From NCBI GenBank assembly GCA_006503475.1, contig RSEH01000006.1:202566-266565 (forward strand): 64,000 bases of DNA, in the 5' to 3' direction. Numbering within the stretch: position 1 is the first letter of the stretch; each line of letters begins with the position of its first letter. The stretch comes from Stentor roeselii (taxonomy: Eukaryota > Ciliophora > Heterotrichea > Heterotrichida > Stentoridae). The notes under the pieces were generated by a model. It was not told where the DNA came from, made no database searches, and saw nothing but the letters and a program-made list of their open reading frames with translations. Both the position numbers and the translations under genes were made by a program. Positions 40,202-49,158 of the stretch are shown one piece after another.

Positions 40202-40816
40202 ATGCTCTGCAAATACTGCAACAAAGACATACCTGAAGATAATTTTCAGATTCATGAAGTTAACTGTGAGAGGAATAATATTGAATGTGAAAAATGTAAA
40301 GAGATTGTACCTAAGTCTTCTATTGATCAACATTTGATGATTCATCAGGAGAAGACTTGTAAGAATTGTGAAATTGCTTTTGAAAGTAGATATTTTGACA
40401 GTCATCTTTGCAGTGATCCGCTGAAAACTTGTAAGTATTGTGAGGCGACTATGAAGACTTCGGTGTTTGAGGAACATTTCAGTCAGTGTGAGAATCGGAC
40501 TGAGCAATGTCTTAAGTGTGAAAAGTTTATCAAGAATAAGGATATGGAAAAACATAAGGAATTAGATCAATGTACTGCTTTGGATTATCTTAGTATTGGT
40601 AGTAGCTCTTCTTCAGATAGTTTTTCAAGTAGCTACATCAAAATTAAGGGAAATTATTCAGATTCTTTACTTACAAAGAATTCGACTAAGTTGTCGATAT
40701 TTAGGGGTACTTTCATTAGTGTTTGTGTAGGAGTCAGGATCAATGCTCCGAGAATCAACAGGTTTTATGATAAGGACGCTTACGAGAAATGGATAAGTAA
40801 AAACTACGATAATTAG
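40202..40816 (+). CDS. TRAF-type / XAF1-like multi-zinc-finger protein
   Basis: 204 aa. Residues 1-125 contain five to six short Cys2-His-Cys fingers of TRAFD1/XAF1 type: CKYCNKDIPEDNFQIHEVNC, CEKCKEIVP...H...H, CKNCEIAF...H..C, CKYCEATM...H...C, CLKCEKFI...H.....C. The C-terminal 75 residues are Ser-rich then basic and unassigned. Such zinc fingers act in protein interaction and signalling rather than DNA binding. Complete, single exon, packed between neighbours with gaps of 11 bp and 9 bp. Confidence 0.83.
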   Translation: MLCKYCNKDIPEDNFQIHEVNCERNNIECEKCKEIVPKSSIDQHLMIHQEKTCKNCEIAFESRYFDSHLCSDPLKTCKYCEATMKTSVFEEHFSQCENRTEQCLKCEKFIKNKDMEKHKELDQCTALDYLSIGSSSSSDSFSSSYIKIKGNYSDSLLTKNSTKLSIFRGTFISVCVGVRINAPRINRFYDKDAYEKWISKNYDN

Positions 40817-40825
40817 TCATAATAA

Positions 40826-41215
40826 CTACTTCCACTTAGACCTCATAGTCAAGTAACTCCGAGGTTTCAAACTAATAGAAGGACTTATCCTTTCATCACT
40901 ATTCTCAGAATGAACAGCAAACATATTCCCTGCTTCAAATCGTCCTCGAATCTTGCTTCCTCGAAGAGGGGTACCAAAAGCCGAGATAAGACTAGGAAAA
41001 TTACCTTCAGTCTGCCCAGGAGTATACAAAAAAGTGACTCCATTTCTCATCAAGACATAAGGACTTCGACTCGGTGGACAAGGAGTTGAAGGTTTTTTGC
41101 ATTCAACTCGAATAGGAAATCTTTGCTTTCGACCTTCACCAGGAAGAGTTTTCGTTGAAGTGACAGGAGTGATCGATCTAGTCTGCATCGTCTTTTTTGA
41201 ACTATTCCTGGTCAT
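40826..41215 (-). CDS. Small basic hypothetical protein
   Basis: 129 aa from the Met at 41215 (MTRNSSKKTMQ); the frame also allows an earlier Met at 41257. Basic and Pro/Ser-rich, with no domain I recognise. Convergent with the TRAF-like gene, 9 bp between stops. Small, basic, Pro-rich proteins of this type include microtubule-associated proteins, but there is no motif to support that here. Confidence 0.6.
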   Translation of the reverse strand: MTRNSSKKTMQTRSITPVTSTKTLPGEGRKQRFPIRVECKKPSTPCPPSRSPYVLMRNGVTFLYTPGQTEGNFPSLISAFGTPLRGSKIRGRFEAGNMFAVHSENSDERISPSISLKPRSYLTMRSKWK

Positions 41216-41313
41216 GTTGAGGTTTTCATTGATATGTAAATGTTTGTGCAGCTGCATAGGGATTAATTATTTCAGTTCTGACGAAAACACAGATGTTGAA
41301 GAAAGACTTATTT

Positions 41314-41679
41314 TTATTTGGTTTTAACAGGTTTCTTATTAAAAGGTCCTACTTTTGCCACTCTTATCGTCGAGTCGATGTACTTGGTGAAGTCTCCTGA
41401 TCGTTTGTAAAAAACGTTAGGATTATTATCAATCACTTTCGAATATCTCTCAGAACAACTAACTTCTCTTGGAATGCGGGTTCTTTTCACTTCTTTCATC
41501 GACATCATGTCGTAGTCCCGCTGTCCAATTGGAGGGTTCCAGTCATGAGACTTGCCTCGAGTCCATAAGTCTGAACTTTCAGTGTTGTAATGAAAAATGA
41601 ATTCTCCCATTTCAAGTCTAACTCGCTGAAAAGGCTCAGTTTTTAGATGCGGATTTTCTTTTGTTTGCTTTCGGCTCAT
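41314..41679 (-). CDS. Small basic hypothetical protein
   Basis: 121 aa from the Met at 41679 (MSRKQTKENP); an upstream Met at 41715 would overlap the divergent 7TM gene, whose ATG is at 41690. Contains aromatic/Pro motifs (SHDWNPPIGQRDYD) and a C-terminal GDFTKYIDSTIRVAKVG. The short repeated-turn style is reminiscent of ciliary microtubule inner proteins, but no orthologue is recognised. The gap to the divergent start is 10 bp. Confidence 0.65.
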   Translation of the reverse strand: MSRKQTKENPHLKTEPFQRVRLEMGEFIFHYNTESSDLWTRGKSHDWNPPIGQRDYDMMSMKEVKRTRIPREVSCSERYSKVIDNNPNVFYKRSGDFTKYIDSTIRVAKVGPFNKKPVKTK

Positions 41680-41689
41680 TTTTATATAA

Positions 41690-42535
41690 ATGTGCAATGA
41701 GGATGAGAGATTCAAAGTGATTCATGATGTTTTGGTTTATTGCTCTATTCCTTCTGGAATCGCTTGTCTTTTCATGATATTCGCTTATTTGAAGGTCAGG
41801 GTGTTGCAAAGTTTTTCATTGAAAATAGTGTTTTGGATGTCGGTGAATGATTTGGTTAGGAATGCTTTTTATGTTTTGCCTTTGAAATATTTGGAAAATG
41901 AGAATATTTGTGTTTTGTATGGAGTTGTTATTAATACAGCTTTGACTAATAATGCGATTTGGGCAGTTTTTATTGTGATTTCTTTGTACCAGGTTATTTT
42001 TTCTTATGATAGAAATGTTGAGGTTTATTTTAAGTATGCTCTTTTGATTACTTTTGGAGTTATTCCGATCTTGAATGTGCTGCCAATTTTTACTAAGAGT
42101 TATGGGTTTAATTATGGAATTTGTACTTTTAAAACTGATTTAGGTGGAATTATATGGAGATCTATTCAGGAAGGGATTATTATCATTACAATTATTTTTA
42201 GTCTTGTGATGTATTCTGTTATATATATAAAGCAAAGACGATTCCAAATGCTGACAATAAAAGAAGTAATCTTTGACAAAGGCATGATTTTTGTGATAAT
42301 CACATCTGTAACAGTAACTTTTCTTATTCTATTTCGATACTTAGAAATTTCCTATGATATATGTCAAATCTATGAATTTGGAATATTATCTTCTTCTGCA
42401 GTTTCACTTCACGGTTTTCTAAACTTTTTAGCTGTAATGGGTAACTCAAGCATCCGAAGAGCAGTGACTGATTCCTTACATAGCCGACCATCAATAGACG
42501 AAAAGGGACTTTTCGAAGTAATAACCCGAAACTAG
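41690..42535 (+). CDS. Seven-transmembrane receptor, cAMP-receptor-like
   Basis: 281 aa with seven predicted membrane segments, a short extracellular N-terminus and a short cytoplasmic tail. The segment LKIVFWMSVNDLVRNAFYVL in TM2 and the later GFLNFLAVMGN in TM7 resemble class E (Dictyostelium cAR / slime-mould cAMP receptor) and related family-2-like GPCRs found in ciliates. The ligand is unknown. The stop TAG shares a CTAG palindrome with the stop of the convergent LTV1 gene, so the coding regions overlap by 4 bp. Composition changes sharply at about 42240 inside this gene. Confidence 0.82.
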   Translation: MCNEDERFKVIHDVLVYCSIPSGIACLFMIFAYLKVRVLQSFSLKIVFWMSVNDLVRNAFYVLPLKYLENENICVLYGVVINTALTNNAIWAVFIVISLYQVIFSYDRNVEVYFKYALLITFGVIPILNVLPIFTKSYGFNYGICTFKTDLGGIIWRSIQEGIIIITIIFSLVMYSVIYIKQRRFQMLTIKEVIFDKGMIFVIITSVTVTFLILFRYLEISYDICQIYEFGILSSSAVSLHGFLNFLAVMGNSSIRRAVTDSLHSRPSIDEKGLFEVITRN

Positions 42536-43485
42536 TTTAATTTAATAACAGAAGTTCCCTGTCTAACGTCATAATTTCCAACACCTCTCTTAACCTCCTT
42601 CGCTTTTTCCACTTTCACTTCTTCCTTCTTCTTTTTTTTTTCTTCACGAGCTTCTTTTCTTTCATTTTTGATTTTTTCCTTCCTAATCTTTTTCTCTTCT
42701 TTTGTTTCATTTCTTTCCCGTCGACCACTAATTTTCTTGCTTTCCAATTCTTTATTTTCTTCTTTTTTCACTATTTTTTTCGAAGTCCTTCCACTTGTTC
42801 TAACAGAAATGACTTCAGGTCGATTATCAGTATTCGTAAAATGAGAAGCATTCGAAATAACATCATCTTCTTCTTGACTTTCACTTGATTCTTCAAGTTC
42901 TTTTTCAGAATCACTTGATTTATCGAGAGCTGCTTTTAAAACATGGTCTTGTTCGAAAGGAATTCCTTCAAATTCGAAGATTTTCGGGTTTTCTTGGTTG
43001 AAGAGAGGTTTGTGCTCTGTGATGAACTCGTTTAAAGCGGCTTCTAGTTCAGATCTGCTCACTTTTATGATTGGTTCTTCTTTTTCTTCAAGGTTCTCGT
43101 CGTATTCTTGAAGGACTTCGTCGAGGTTCGCTTGTTGGATGAAGTCGTCGTCGATTTCTTCGTAGTCTTTTTCATCGTATAGAGCTTTTATTACTTCGAC
43201 TTCTTCGTCGTTTATGTTTTCTGGATCGATGTCGATGTCAACTGCTTCTTCTTCTTCAAGTTCTTCGATTTGGACGTCTGGGTGGCTTGGATGGTGAAAG
43301 TCTGGTGGCAACGTGTCTCTAAAGTGTTCTCCTCCAATAAGCATCTTCAGTTTCAAGTACTTCTCAGATTGAGCCTCCCCTTCATCGACAGGTGCAAGAT
43401 AGCAACCCTCTCCATCCTTGGGCAAGAGTTTAAGTCTGATTCCTTTATCCTTTTTCTACTTACTCCTTACGCCTCTGCCAGCCAT
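42532..43485 (-). CDS. LTV1: LTV1 40S-ribosome biogenesis factor, 2 exons
   Basis: About 312 aa. Exon 1 encodes MAGRG and joins across a 15-nt intron at 43456-43470 (gtaaggagtaagtag) to KKDKGIRLKLLPKDG. The acidic centre holds YEEIDDDFIQQA, the LTV1 signature, and the C-terminus has the family's basic helix TKEEKKIRKEKIKNERKEAR. LTV1 is an adaptor that joins and then leaves pre-40S particles, so nuclear export and ribosome assembly are the expected role. The last residues end in VIKLN and the TAG overlaps the 7TM gene's TAG. The start is 15 bp from the divergent gene at 43501. Confidence 0.87.
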
Positions 43486-43500
43486 GTTGCTCCAATAATA

Positions 43501-43986
43501 ATGGCTTCAGTATTCACATCAAGTTACCCAAACTACGGAGACTACTCAAGCAGTCCAGTTAAGACGCTAGCAATAAGTCCTCCAAAGCGCAATCCAATAA
43601 CCCAATCCGAGATTTCAACCCCTGAGTTCAAAAGAGCGAAAAAAGTGCCTCCAAGTTACGAAATCACTCCAAACAAAACAGAAGGCATCGGCCGAGCAGC
43701 TTATTCAGAAAAAGGCTGGAGGTCCTTTTCCTTCTCCTACTCCACCCCTGAGCCTTACACCTTCACCAAGCGAATGATCAGCCCTGCTCCTTCAGAACCT
43801 GTTCGAGGGTCAACCATTCGGAAAAAGGGAGAATTTAGTCCTACAAAGCGAGACCCGATCATTCAAAAAGAAGTAAACTTAACACCTCAGAAGGTTCGAG
43901 CGAAAATCACTGAAAGCAATATTGACTTGTCGTTTGGAAGGGAAATGGAAAAAACGGATGAATTGAGGATCAGACAAGGGCCTTAG
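43501..43986 (+). CDS. Small Ser/Pro-rich basic protein
   Basis: 161 aa from the ATG at 43501 (MASVFTSSYPNYGDY). The open frame starts earlier, but only inside the divergent LTV1 gene. Rich in Ser, Pro, Lys and Arg with short SP/TP sites (SPPKR, SPTKR, TPEFK), so it could be a phosphorylated, disordered cytoskeletal or nuclear protein. No domain recognised. It is followed 24 bp later by another small gene on the same strand. Confidence 0.7.
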   Translation: MASVFTSSYPNYGDYSSSPVKTLAISPPKRNPITQSEISTPEFKRAKKVPPSYEITPNKTEGIGRAAYSEKGWRSFSFSYSTPEPYTFTKRMISPAPSEPVRGSTIRKKGEFSPTKRDPIIQKEVNLTPQKVRAKITESNIDLSFGREMEKTDELRIRQGP

Positions 43987-44010
43987 TATTTTTTATTCAG
44001 CTTTGAAAAT

Positions 44011-44259
44011 ATGAAAAGTCGCGTTTTTAATGCACCGGATGTGGAGAAAAAAATTTGCTTTAAAAAAGTACCGACTCGGGCTTCGGAAGTTGCGAGTATT
44101 ATTACTTATAAGGATTGTCAGATGAAGGAAGAATCGCAGGCGAAGAAACCGAATAATTACTCGATGAAGAAACAGGACTTGGCGCAGAAAGGAACGCTTA
44201 CTGGACTTGCGAAAATTTATAGCGAGAAAATGGTTAAGTCTCAAGTAGTCTTTAATTAA
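44011..44259 (+). CDS. Small hypothetical protein (82 aa)
   Basis: 82 aa, basic, no membrane segment or known domain. The ATG follows the previous gene by only 24 bp; the codon pattern and closely packed context argue that it is real. Could be a ciliary or structural small protein; nothing in the sequence decides this. Confidence 0.55.
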   Translation: MKSRVFNAPDVEKKICFKKVPTRASEVASIITYKDCQMKEESQAKKPNNYSMKKQDLAQKGTLTGLAKIYSEKMVKSQVVFN

Positions 44260-44389
44260 AGATGAGATGATTAGTTCTTGATCATTGAAGAATAGATGAT
44301 TAAAACCTTGAAAATACTTCCTTTAAAATAAAAAGACTTTCTTATTAAACATCAAATCTTAAAACAAATTTACTTTTAATAATAAATCA

Positions 44390-44638
44390 ATGGGCTGTTC
44401 ATGCAAAGGCTACCGAGTGAACGGCGAGTACCACGAGACCTTAGAAGCAAACAACTCCGAGCCTATAATAATCCAAAGGCCAAAAAAAGTAGATCTTTTC
44501 ATAGTAAACGAAGAAGAAAGCCATTTAGAGCAATCAAACATCGCAAGTTGCATCCATTCAAAGCGTCAGTCTCTAGCTTCAGTTCCCCAGCGATTCTCAG
44601 ACCACTTTCAGCTTTCCATCCCTAACCCCAAACCATAA
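44390..44638 (+). CDS. Small protein with probable N-myristoyl/palmitoyl anchor
   Basis: 82 aa. The first residues are MGCSCKG: Gly2 fits N-myristoylation, and Cys3 and Cys5 are typical palmitoylation sites, together giving stable membrane attachment. The remainder is polar with no domain, and another frame across it is also open. Membrane tethering is inferred from the motif. It lies 12 bp upstream of the following gene's start. Note the DHHC palmitoyltransferase gene elsewhere in the window, with no demonstrated link. Confidence 0.6.
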   Translation: MGCSCKGYRVNGEYHETLEANNSEPIIIQRPKKVDLFIVNEEESHLEQSNIASCIHSKRQSLASVPQRFSDHFQLSIPNPKP

Positions 44639-44651
44639 TTTGAATTTAAAA

Positions 44652-45251
44652 ATGCTAACAAGTCCAAGACGTCCAAAGCTTCAAAGATTCACTTCTACTG
44701 ACTCCCTAAGAAGCCAAGTTCACATCGTTGACGATTTAGGACTCATTTCAAGCGACTTGGACACGTTTAAACCGCACTCAGGCCGTCATTTAACGAGAAA
44801 TGTGAATACTGTTAAAATCGCTGACTTCTGGGGCAAGGAACACTCAAAAAAAATTATAAAAAATGCGAGATTGTCGAATGCTGCTAGCAACTTGAAGTTC
44901 GAGTACTGGATTCAAGAGCGTAAAGGGAAAATTCTTAGAAATCTTCCGAATTTACCTCATCGGATTGAAAATCTCAGATGTCCAGTTGAAAAATCAAGAG
45001 GTTTTGATAGGAAAATCGTGAAGGTTCATTCGGATTTGAAGGAATTCGCTGCGAAAGATGTGGCAAATACTCGAAGGCTTAAAGCGATTAATGAAATTAT
45101 TCAGAGTTGTGTTGAATGTGAAAATGAAAAAGTGGTTGTTAAGAAGATTCATCAAGATTTTGAGATGGGGAAGAAAAGATTGACTAGGAATCAAAGAGTT
45201 AACATTGAAAATCAGATTTGGAACCTGGATCATAAGTTTAGTGGGTATTAA
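44652..45251 (+). CDS. Hypothetical basic protein (~199 aa)
   Basis: About 199 aa from the ATG at 44652 (MLTSPRRPKLQR). The frame runs four codons upstream to a TTG, which I discount. Basic and helical, no recognised domain. The tail contains regularly spaced Lys/Arg helices. Follows the lipid-anchored small gene by 13 bp on the same strand. Possibly a nuclear or cytoskeletal protein, not assignable. Confidence 0.65.
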   Translation: MLTSPRRPKLQRFTSTDSLRSQVHIVDDLGLISSDLDTFKPHSGRHLTRNVNTVKIADFWGKEHSKKIIKNARLSNAASNLKFEYWIQERKGKILRNLPNLPHRIENLRCPVEKSRGFDRKIVKVHSDLKEFAAKDVANTRRLKAINEIIQSCVECENEKVVVKKIHQDFEMGKKRLTRNQRVNIENQIWNLDHKFSGY

Positions 45252-45356
45252 TTAAGAATGTAGCTTTCACCTAAAGAATTTTTAAGATTTCTCAATATTT
45301 TCTGTGATTTTATCATAAATCTAATAAAACACTGCTATTCTTTATCTTTAATTCAA

Positions 45357-47318
45357 TCATCCTTCAATCATCCCAGCTTCAACAAGGACTTTTCTGTACT
45401 TTTCTCTATCAGCAAAGCTGAAATCTCCATTATGCCCACATTCAACACTAATCAACCCTCCCGCTTTTTTCCAGTCCTGAGCAATTAAAATTTCATCAGG
45501 GCCAGCAGACCTCCTTCCAGACCTTTCAAGAAGTCCATCATAAACAAGATCCAAGCACTTAGCAATGACTTCAACATCTTTCCAAAGTTCAGCCTCTTCA
45601 AGATCCTTCATCACAGAAGCCAAGATCCTCAATTCTGCGACATGTCGAATTAAAAAGCTGCTTGTTTCTTCTCCATCAATTCCCCAGACCTCAAGAACCA
45701 TGAACCAAACCTGAAGTTCCAAAGCAGGTCTTTTTGCTTTTGTCAATTCGAGAAGTCGAAGGCCGCCAGCTTGAATTTCATTTAAAATTTTTACAGTCTT
45801 TCTGAGATTATTTTTAAAGCCTGGGTCTTCTCCTTGCTCAGTCTTCACATTTGCTTTGATTTCTTCTTTTGTTGAAATTTCTGTTAAGAGCGTCCAGGAA
45901 TTTGAAATGTTTTTTAAAGACCTGCAAACTGCCCTGCCTGATTCTTTTGAGATTATGCATGAAAAGTCCTTGGATATGTTTTTTAGAAGAAGATCTCTGA
46001 TTGAATTGTACCTTGGACTGAATAGAGCCAGAGCGACGCCTGACTTTAAGGATGATAAGTTCTTGATCATTTGGTCGTTTGGGTCGTTTACGATTAGCTT
46101 TGGACTTTCGAAGGAAAGATAGACTTCAGTCGTGTCCATGTCTTTGTGGCCTGTTAGGCGAAATAAGTAGTAGGCTAACTTTCCGTATTTTACTAAGATT
46201 GCACTGAATAGAGAACTGTAGGTACGGTCACAGAGAAGGAAGTCGGGATTGGTTACTTTAGCTATATGGGCAGCGATACACCCTCCAAGAGACTCTCCAT
46301 GAATACCGATTTTAGAATATTGAAAGTTTTCCTTGATATAATTAACGATTTCCACCCCATCATCAACAAGCAAGGGTAAATAAGGTGAGCCAGTTGACCT
46401 TCCATACCCACGATAATTCCAAAGTACCAAATTAACTCCATTAGTAAGATAAAACTCACTCCAATTAGTCTGAAAGTAGAAGTATTCAAAATACCCAGCA
46501 TTTCCATTGCATATAAGAAAAACAGTTTCAGCTTTTTCTTCCAAACTCAGATGAAGACTACTTAATTCTTACCAGTCAATAATCGCCTTTCCCCTCCTAA
46601 CTTTAAACTCAGTGCATTTAAATCTATTAAGCAAGTCACTTCTCATATATTCAATGCTTCCAATGCTATCATTGAACCAACTCAAGAACATCCTGACCCA
46701 TCCCTTGCTTTCAAAGCATTCTTCAAGAAAAGAAATAAACATAATACAGCAGTTTAATGCAAGATTCGCAGAAGTTGTCTGAAAAGAATCATTCAAAGAG
46801 ACCTTCGTAACATTCGAGCAGTCTTTTTTGACATCAAACCATTCGAACAAGTTAAATTCTTCAGAGTCATTGACAGTGATCTGGACCTTTTCTAAGTGAT
46901 CCTTCAGATCAACCAGATGATTGAAGATCTTTCGTTGATACCTGGAAAGTTTTGGCATTGTTGAGTAGATTTTAATCAGAGACGATATGAATGAGTTGAG
47001 GTTCTCAATTCGATAGTCCTTTAATTGAGAACTTTTCAGAATTAGAAGTTCTAGATAGTCTTTTAGATGAGAGACTTTTTCGTGAATTTGTTGAGAAAGC
47101 TCTTTTCGGTAGGATAACTCGTGAGCTTTAAGCACGAAAGATGAGGATCCTGGGTAAATCGTTTTGTAAACTATTGATCGGAATATCAGCCAGAGGACTA
47201 GCAGGAAGATTGCACTTGATATTGAAAGGCTTAGGTAATGAACTAGAATGCAAAGAACTATTGTCAGACATGATAGGAGAAGGATACCTAAAATAATCAG
47301 AAAATTGGAAAGTTTCAT
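45357..47318 (-). CDS. Membrane-anchored alpha/beta hydrolase, 2 exons (~648 aa)
   Basis: Two frames join across a 15-nt intron at 46558-46572 (gtaagaattaagtag) into one protein of about 648 aa; the split codon becomes Cys in RRGKAIIDC. The N-terminus has two membrane segments (about 5-50), then a helical cytosolic stretch to about 245. The alpha/beta hydrolase follows: ICNGNAG oxyanion strand, WNYRGYGRSTG, nucleophile elbow GIHGESLGG with Ser near residue 338, and a late GHNGDF providing the catalytic His. The closest relatives I know are ABHD12/13/17-type serine hydrolases; the substrate is open. The stop is TGA, followed two codons later by an in-frame TAA. Confidence 0.85.
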
Positions 47319-47427
47319 TTATCACTTTGATTTTTTAGGATTTTGGATATTTGTTTGGGAAAGTTTTAGTTTTTTTTAAGGGTTTTTTTGTTTCTTGGGA
47401 TTTTGGTTGAGGAAGGGAAAAGTTGAT

Positions 47428-47432
47428 AAAAA
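47428..47432 (-). terminator. RNA polymerase III terminator of tRNA-Gly
   Basis: A run of five T on the minus strand begins at the first base after the tRNA 3' end, the usual eukaryotic Pol III stop. Confidence 0.8.
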
Positions 47433-47503
47433 TGCATCAGCCGGGAATTGAACCCGGGTCGAGACGATGGCAACGTCCCATTCTACCTCTAAACTACTGA
47501 TGC
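47433..47503 (-). tRNA. tRNA-Gly(GCC)
   Basis: 71 nt on the minus strand, folding as a full cloverleaf: 7-bp acceptor stem GCATCAG with CTGATGC, D-arm GTTTAGAGGTAGAAT, anticodon loop TTGCCAT (anticodon GCC), T-arm with GGTTCAATTCC, discriminator A. The A-box-like GTTTAGAGGTAG and B-box GGTTCAATTCC are intact. No intron and no encoded CCA. It is the only RNA gene I can identify in the window. Confidence 0.95.
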
Positions 47504-47659
47504 TACAATTAGGAAGCAGATGACTGGTTTAAATATAAGTGTTTTGAAATAATGAAGTTTTTTTGATAGAATTATTATATCCAATTCATGAATTTTTAAT
47601 GAGATAAGTATATCCATATAGACAATATTTATTTAAAATTTAGCCTAATTAAATTAAAA

Positions 47660-48763
47660 CTAGTTATTTAAGCTATTTTTAAATGTTTCATATCTTTGAA
47701 AAGCCTCATCGAATCTTTCACTAATATTTTCAATGATTTTTATATCAGTAATACTCTCAAAGTATACTTTATCATTTTTTTCTGAATTAATCAAGAAGTA
47801 GTTATCCAACATATTTGAGCTTTGTTCATTTTTTTTCATTATTTCATCTTTAGGATATTCGAAAGGGCGTTCAAATTCTGGAAAGACTTCCTGTTTCTTT
47901 TCATTTCCAGGAACTGGTAAACATCTTAAGGATTTTAATTCATTTATTTGGCTTCTCGACTGGGCAAATGAATTTTCAATGCTTTGAAAGCTGGTATCGA
48001 ATTTCTTTAACATGCTTGTTTGCACTTGAAGTAGTTCTGAGATGTTCTCAATCTTGAGATGGGTATTTTCGAACTGGTTTAACTCTTGGTATTTATTTTC
48101 CATTTTCTGCAACGAATTTTTCAATTGTTTTAATCCTTCTTCAAAGTTTTTCGAAATATTTTCGATTTCAGGAGGTAAACAATAGGGTAAGTTATGAGTA
48201 GAGTTTAATTTTGTTGATATTTCATCACTATTAAAAGATTGCTTACTATATACTTGGAGTTTTCTTAGTTCATTCATTATAGTTGATCTTATAGATGGCT
48301 TTTTATTTTCTAAAATTTTATAATTGATGTAATGATCTTCCTTATTAGCTGATTTGATTATTTCATCAGTGACAATTGAACTGATTTCTTCAAGATTGGA
48401 GGGTTGATTTAGAAAGGGCTCAAATAAATCAAGTTTTTTTGAAATGAAATTCAGTTTTTCTTGAGTTTCTTTAGAATTTTTTTCGCTTTCTTCTTTATTA
48501 AATTTAATCAGTTCTTCGAGTCTTTCAAATCGATTTGGTATGTTTTGGGTAATAGCATTTGTTAATTTCTCAAGATCTTCAACTAGTTTGTTTACTTTAG
48601 ACAATAAATTCTCAGATTCAGTTTTTTGCTGAATTTTTTTTAGACTTATCTGAGAATTTCTTTGAAACATTTCTCTTTCTTCTGGATTATGGTTATCTTG
48701 TATACTTTCAGAGCTTCGGCTTCTAATTGAAATAGAATCATATCTACGAAAGCTTTGATTCAT
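47660..48763 (-). CDS. Coiled-coil protein of unknown family
   Basis: 367 aa. A Ser-rich start (MNQSFRRYDSISIRSRSS) precedes coiled coil at about 40-130 and 200-290. No catalytic motif. Codons are more T/A-ending than in the packed gene clusters, as in the other genes of the AT-rich flanks. Upstream sequence is AT-rich with no alternative ATG nearby. Function unknown. Confidence 0.7.
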   Translation of the reverse strand: MNQSFRRYDSISIRSRSSESIQDNHNPEEREMFQRNSQISLKKIQQKTESENLLSKVNKLVEDLEKLTNAITQNIPNRFERLEELIKFNKEESEKNSKETQEKLNFISKKLDLFEPFLNQPSNLEEISSIVTDEIIKSANKEDHYINYKILENKKPSIRSTIMNELRKLQVYSKQSFNSDEISTKLNSTHNLPYCLPPEIENISKNFEEGLKQLKNSLQKMENKYQELNQFENTHLKIENISELLQVQTSMLKKFDTSFQSIENSFAQSRSQINELKSLRCLPVPGNEKKQEVFPEFERPFEYPKDEIMKKNEQSSNMLDNYFLINSEKNDKVYFESITDIKIIENISERFDEAFQRYETFKNSLNN

Positions 48764-49158
48764 TATATATATTATCTATAATTTTCATGATATGTTATTT
48801 TTTTTAAATATGAAGATAAGCTGCGAGATTTTTAAAGCGAAAATATTGTAAGATAATTTACTCTATGTTTTAAGATGCAGTCCATAATAATATTTCATAG
48901 TTTTTACTCTAAAATTTTATTTAAGTCTGATTTTATCCATTTAAATCAACATATAAAGTTTTATAATATAATTATATTGATATAATCTTATAGAAATTAG
49001 CGAAAACCAATCCTACCTTGAATCCAATAAATAAGATATTTTTGCATATAATACATTTTCAAGTTTTTAAAGAAACTAAACCTAGAGGAATATCAGTTAT
49101 CATATAAATAAATTAATGGAAAATCAAAAGATCCTTCAATTAAGAAAAATTAAGAAAT
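48764..49158. other. AT-rich interval without gene
   Basis: About 395 bp of AT-rich sequence with stops in all frames between the coiled-coil gene and the 3' end of the WD40-channel gene. I see nothing further in it. Confidence 0.5.

Noticed and set aside
45357-46544. Alpha/beta hydrolase as a gene separate from 46569-47318
   Set aside because: The 15-nt intron at 46558-46572 joins them in frame, and the first ORF alone lacks an ATG before the hydrolase fold.
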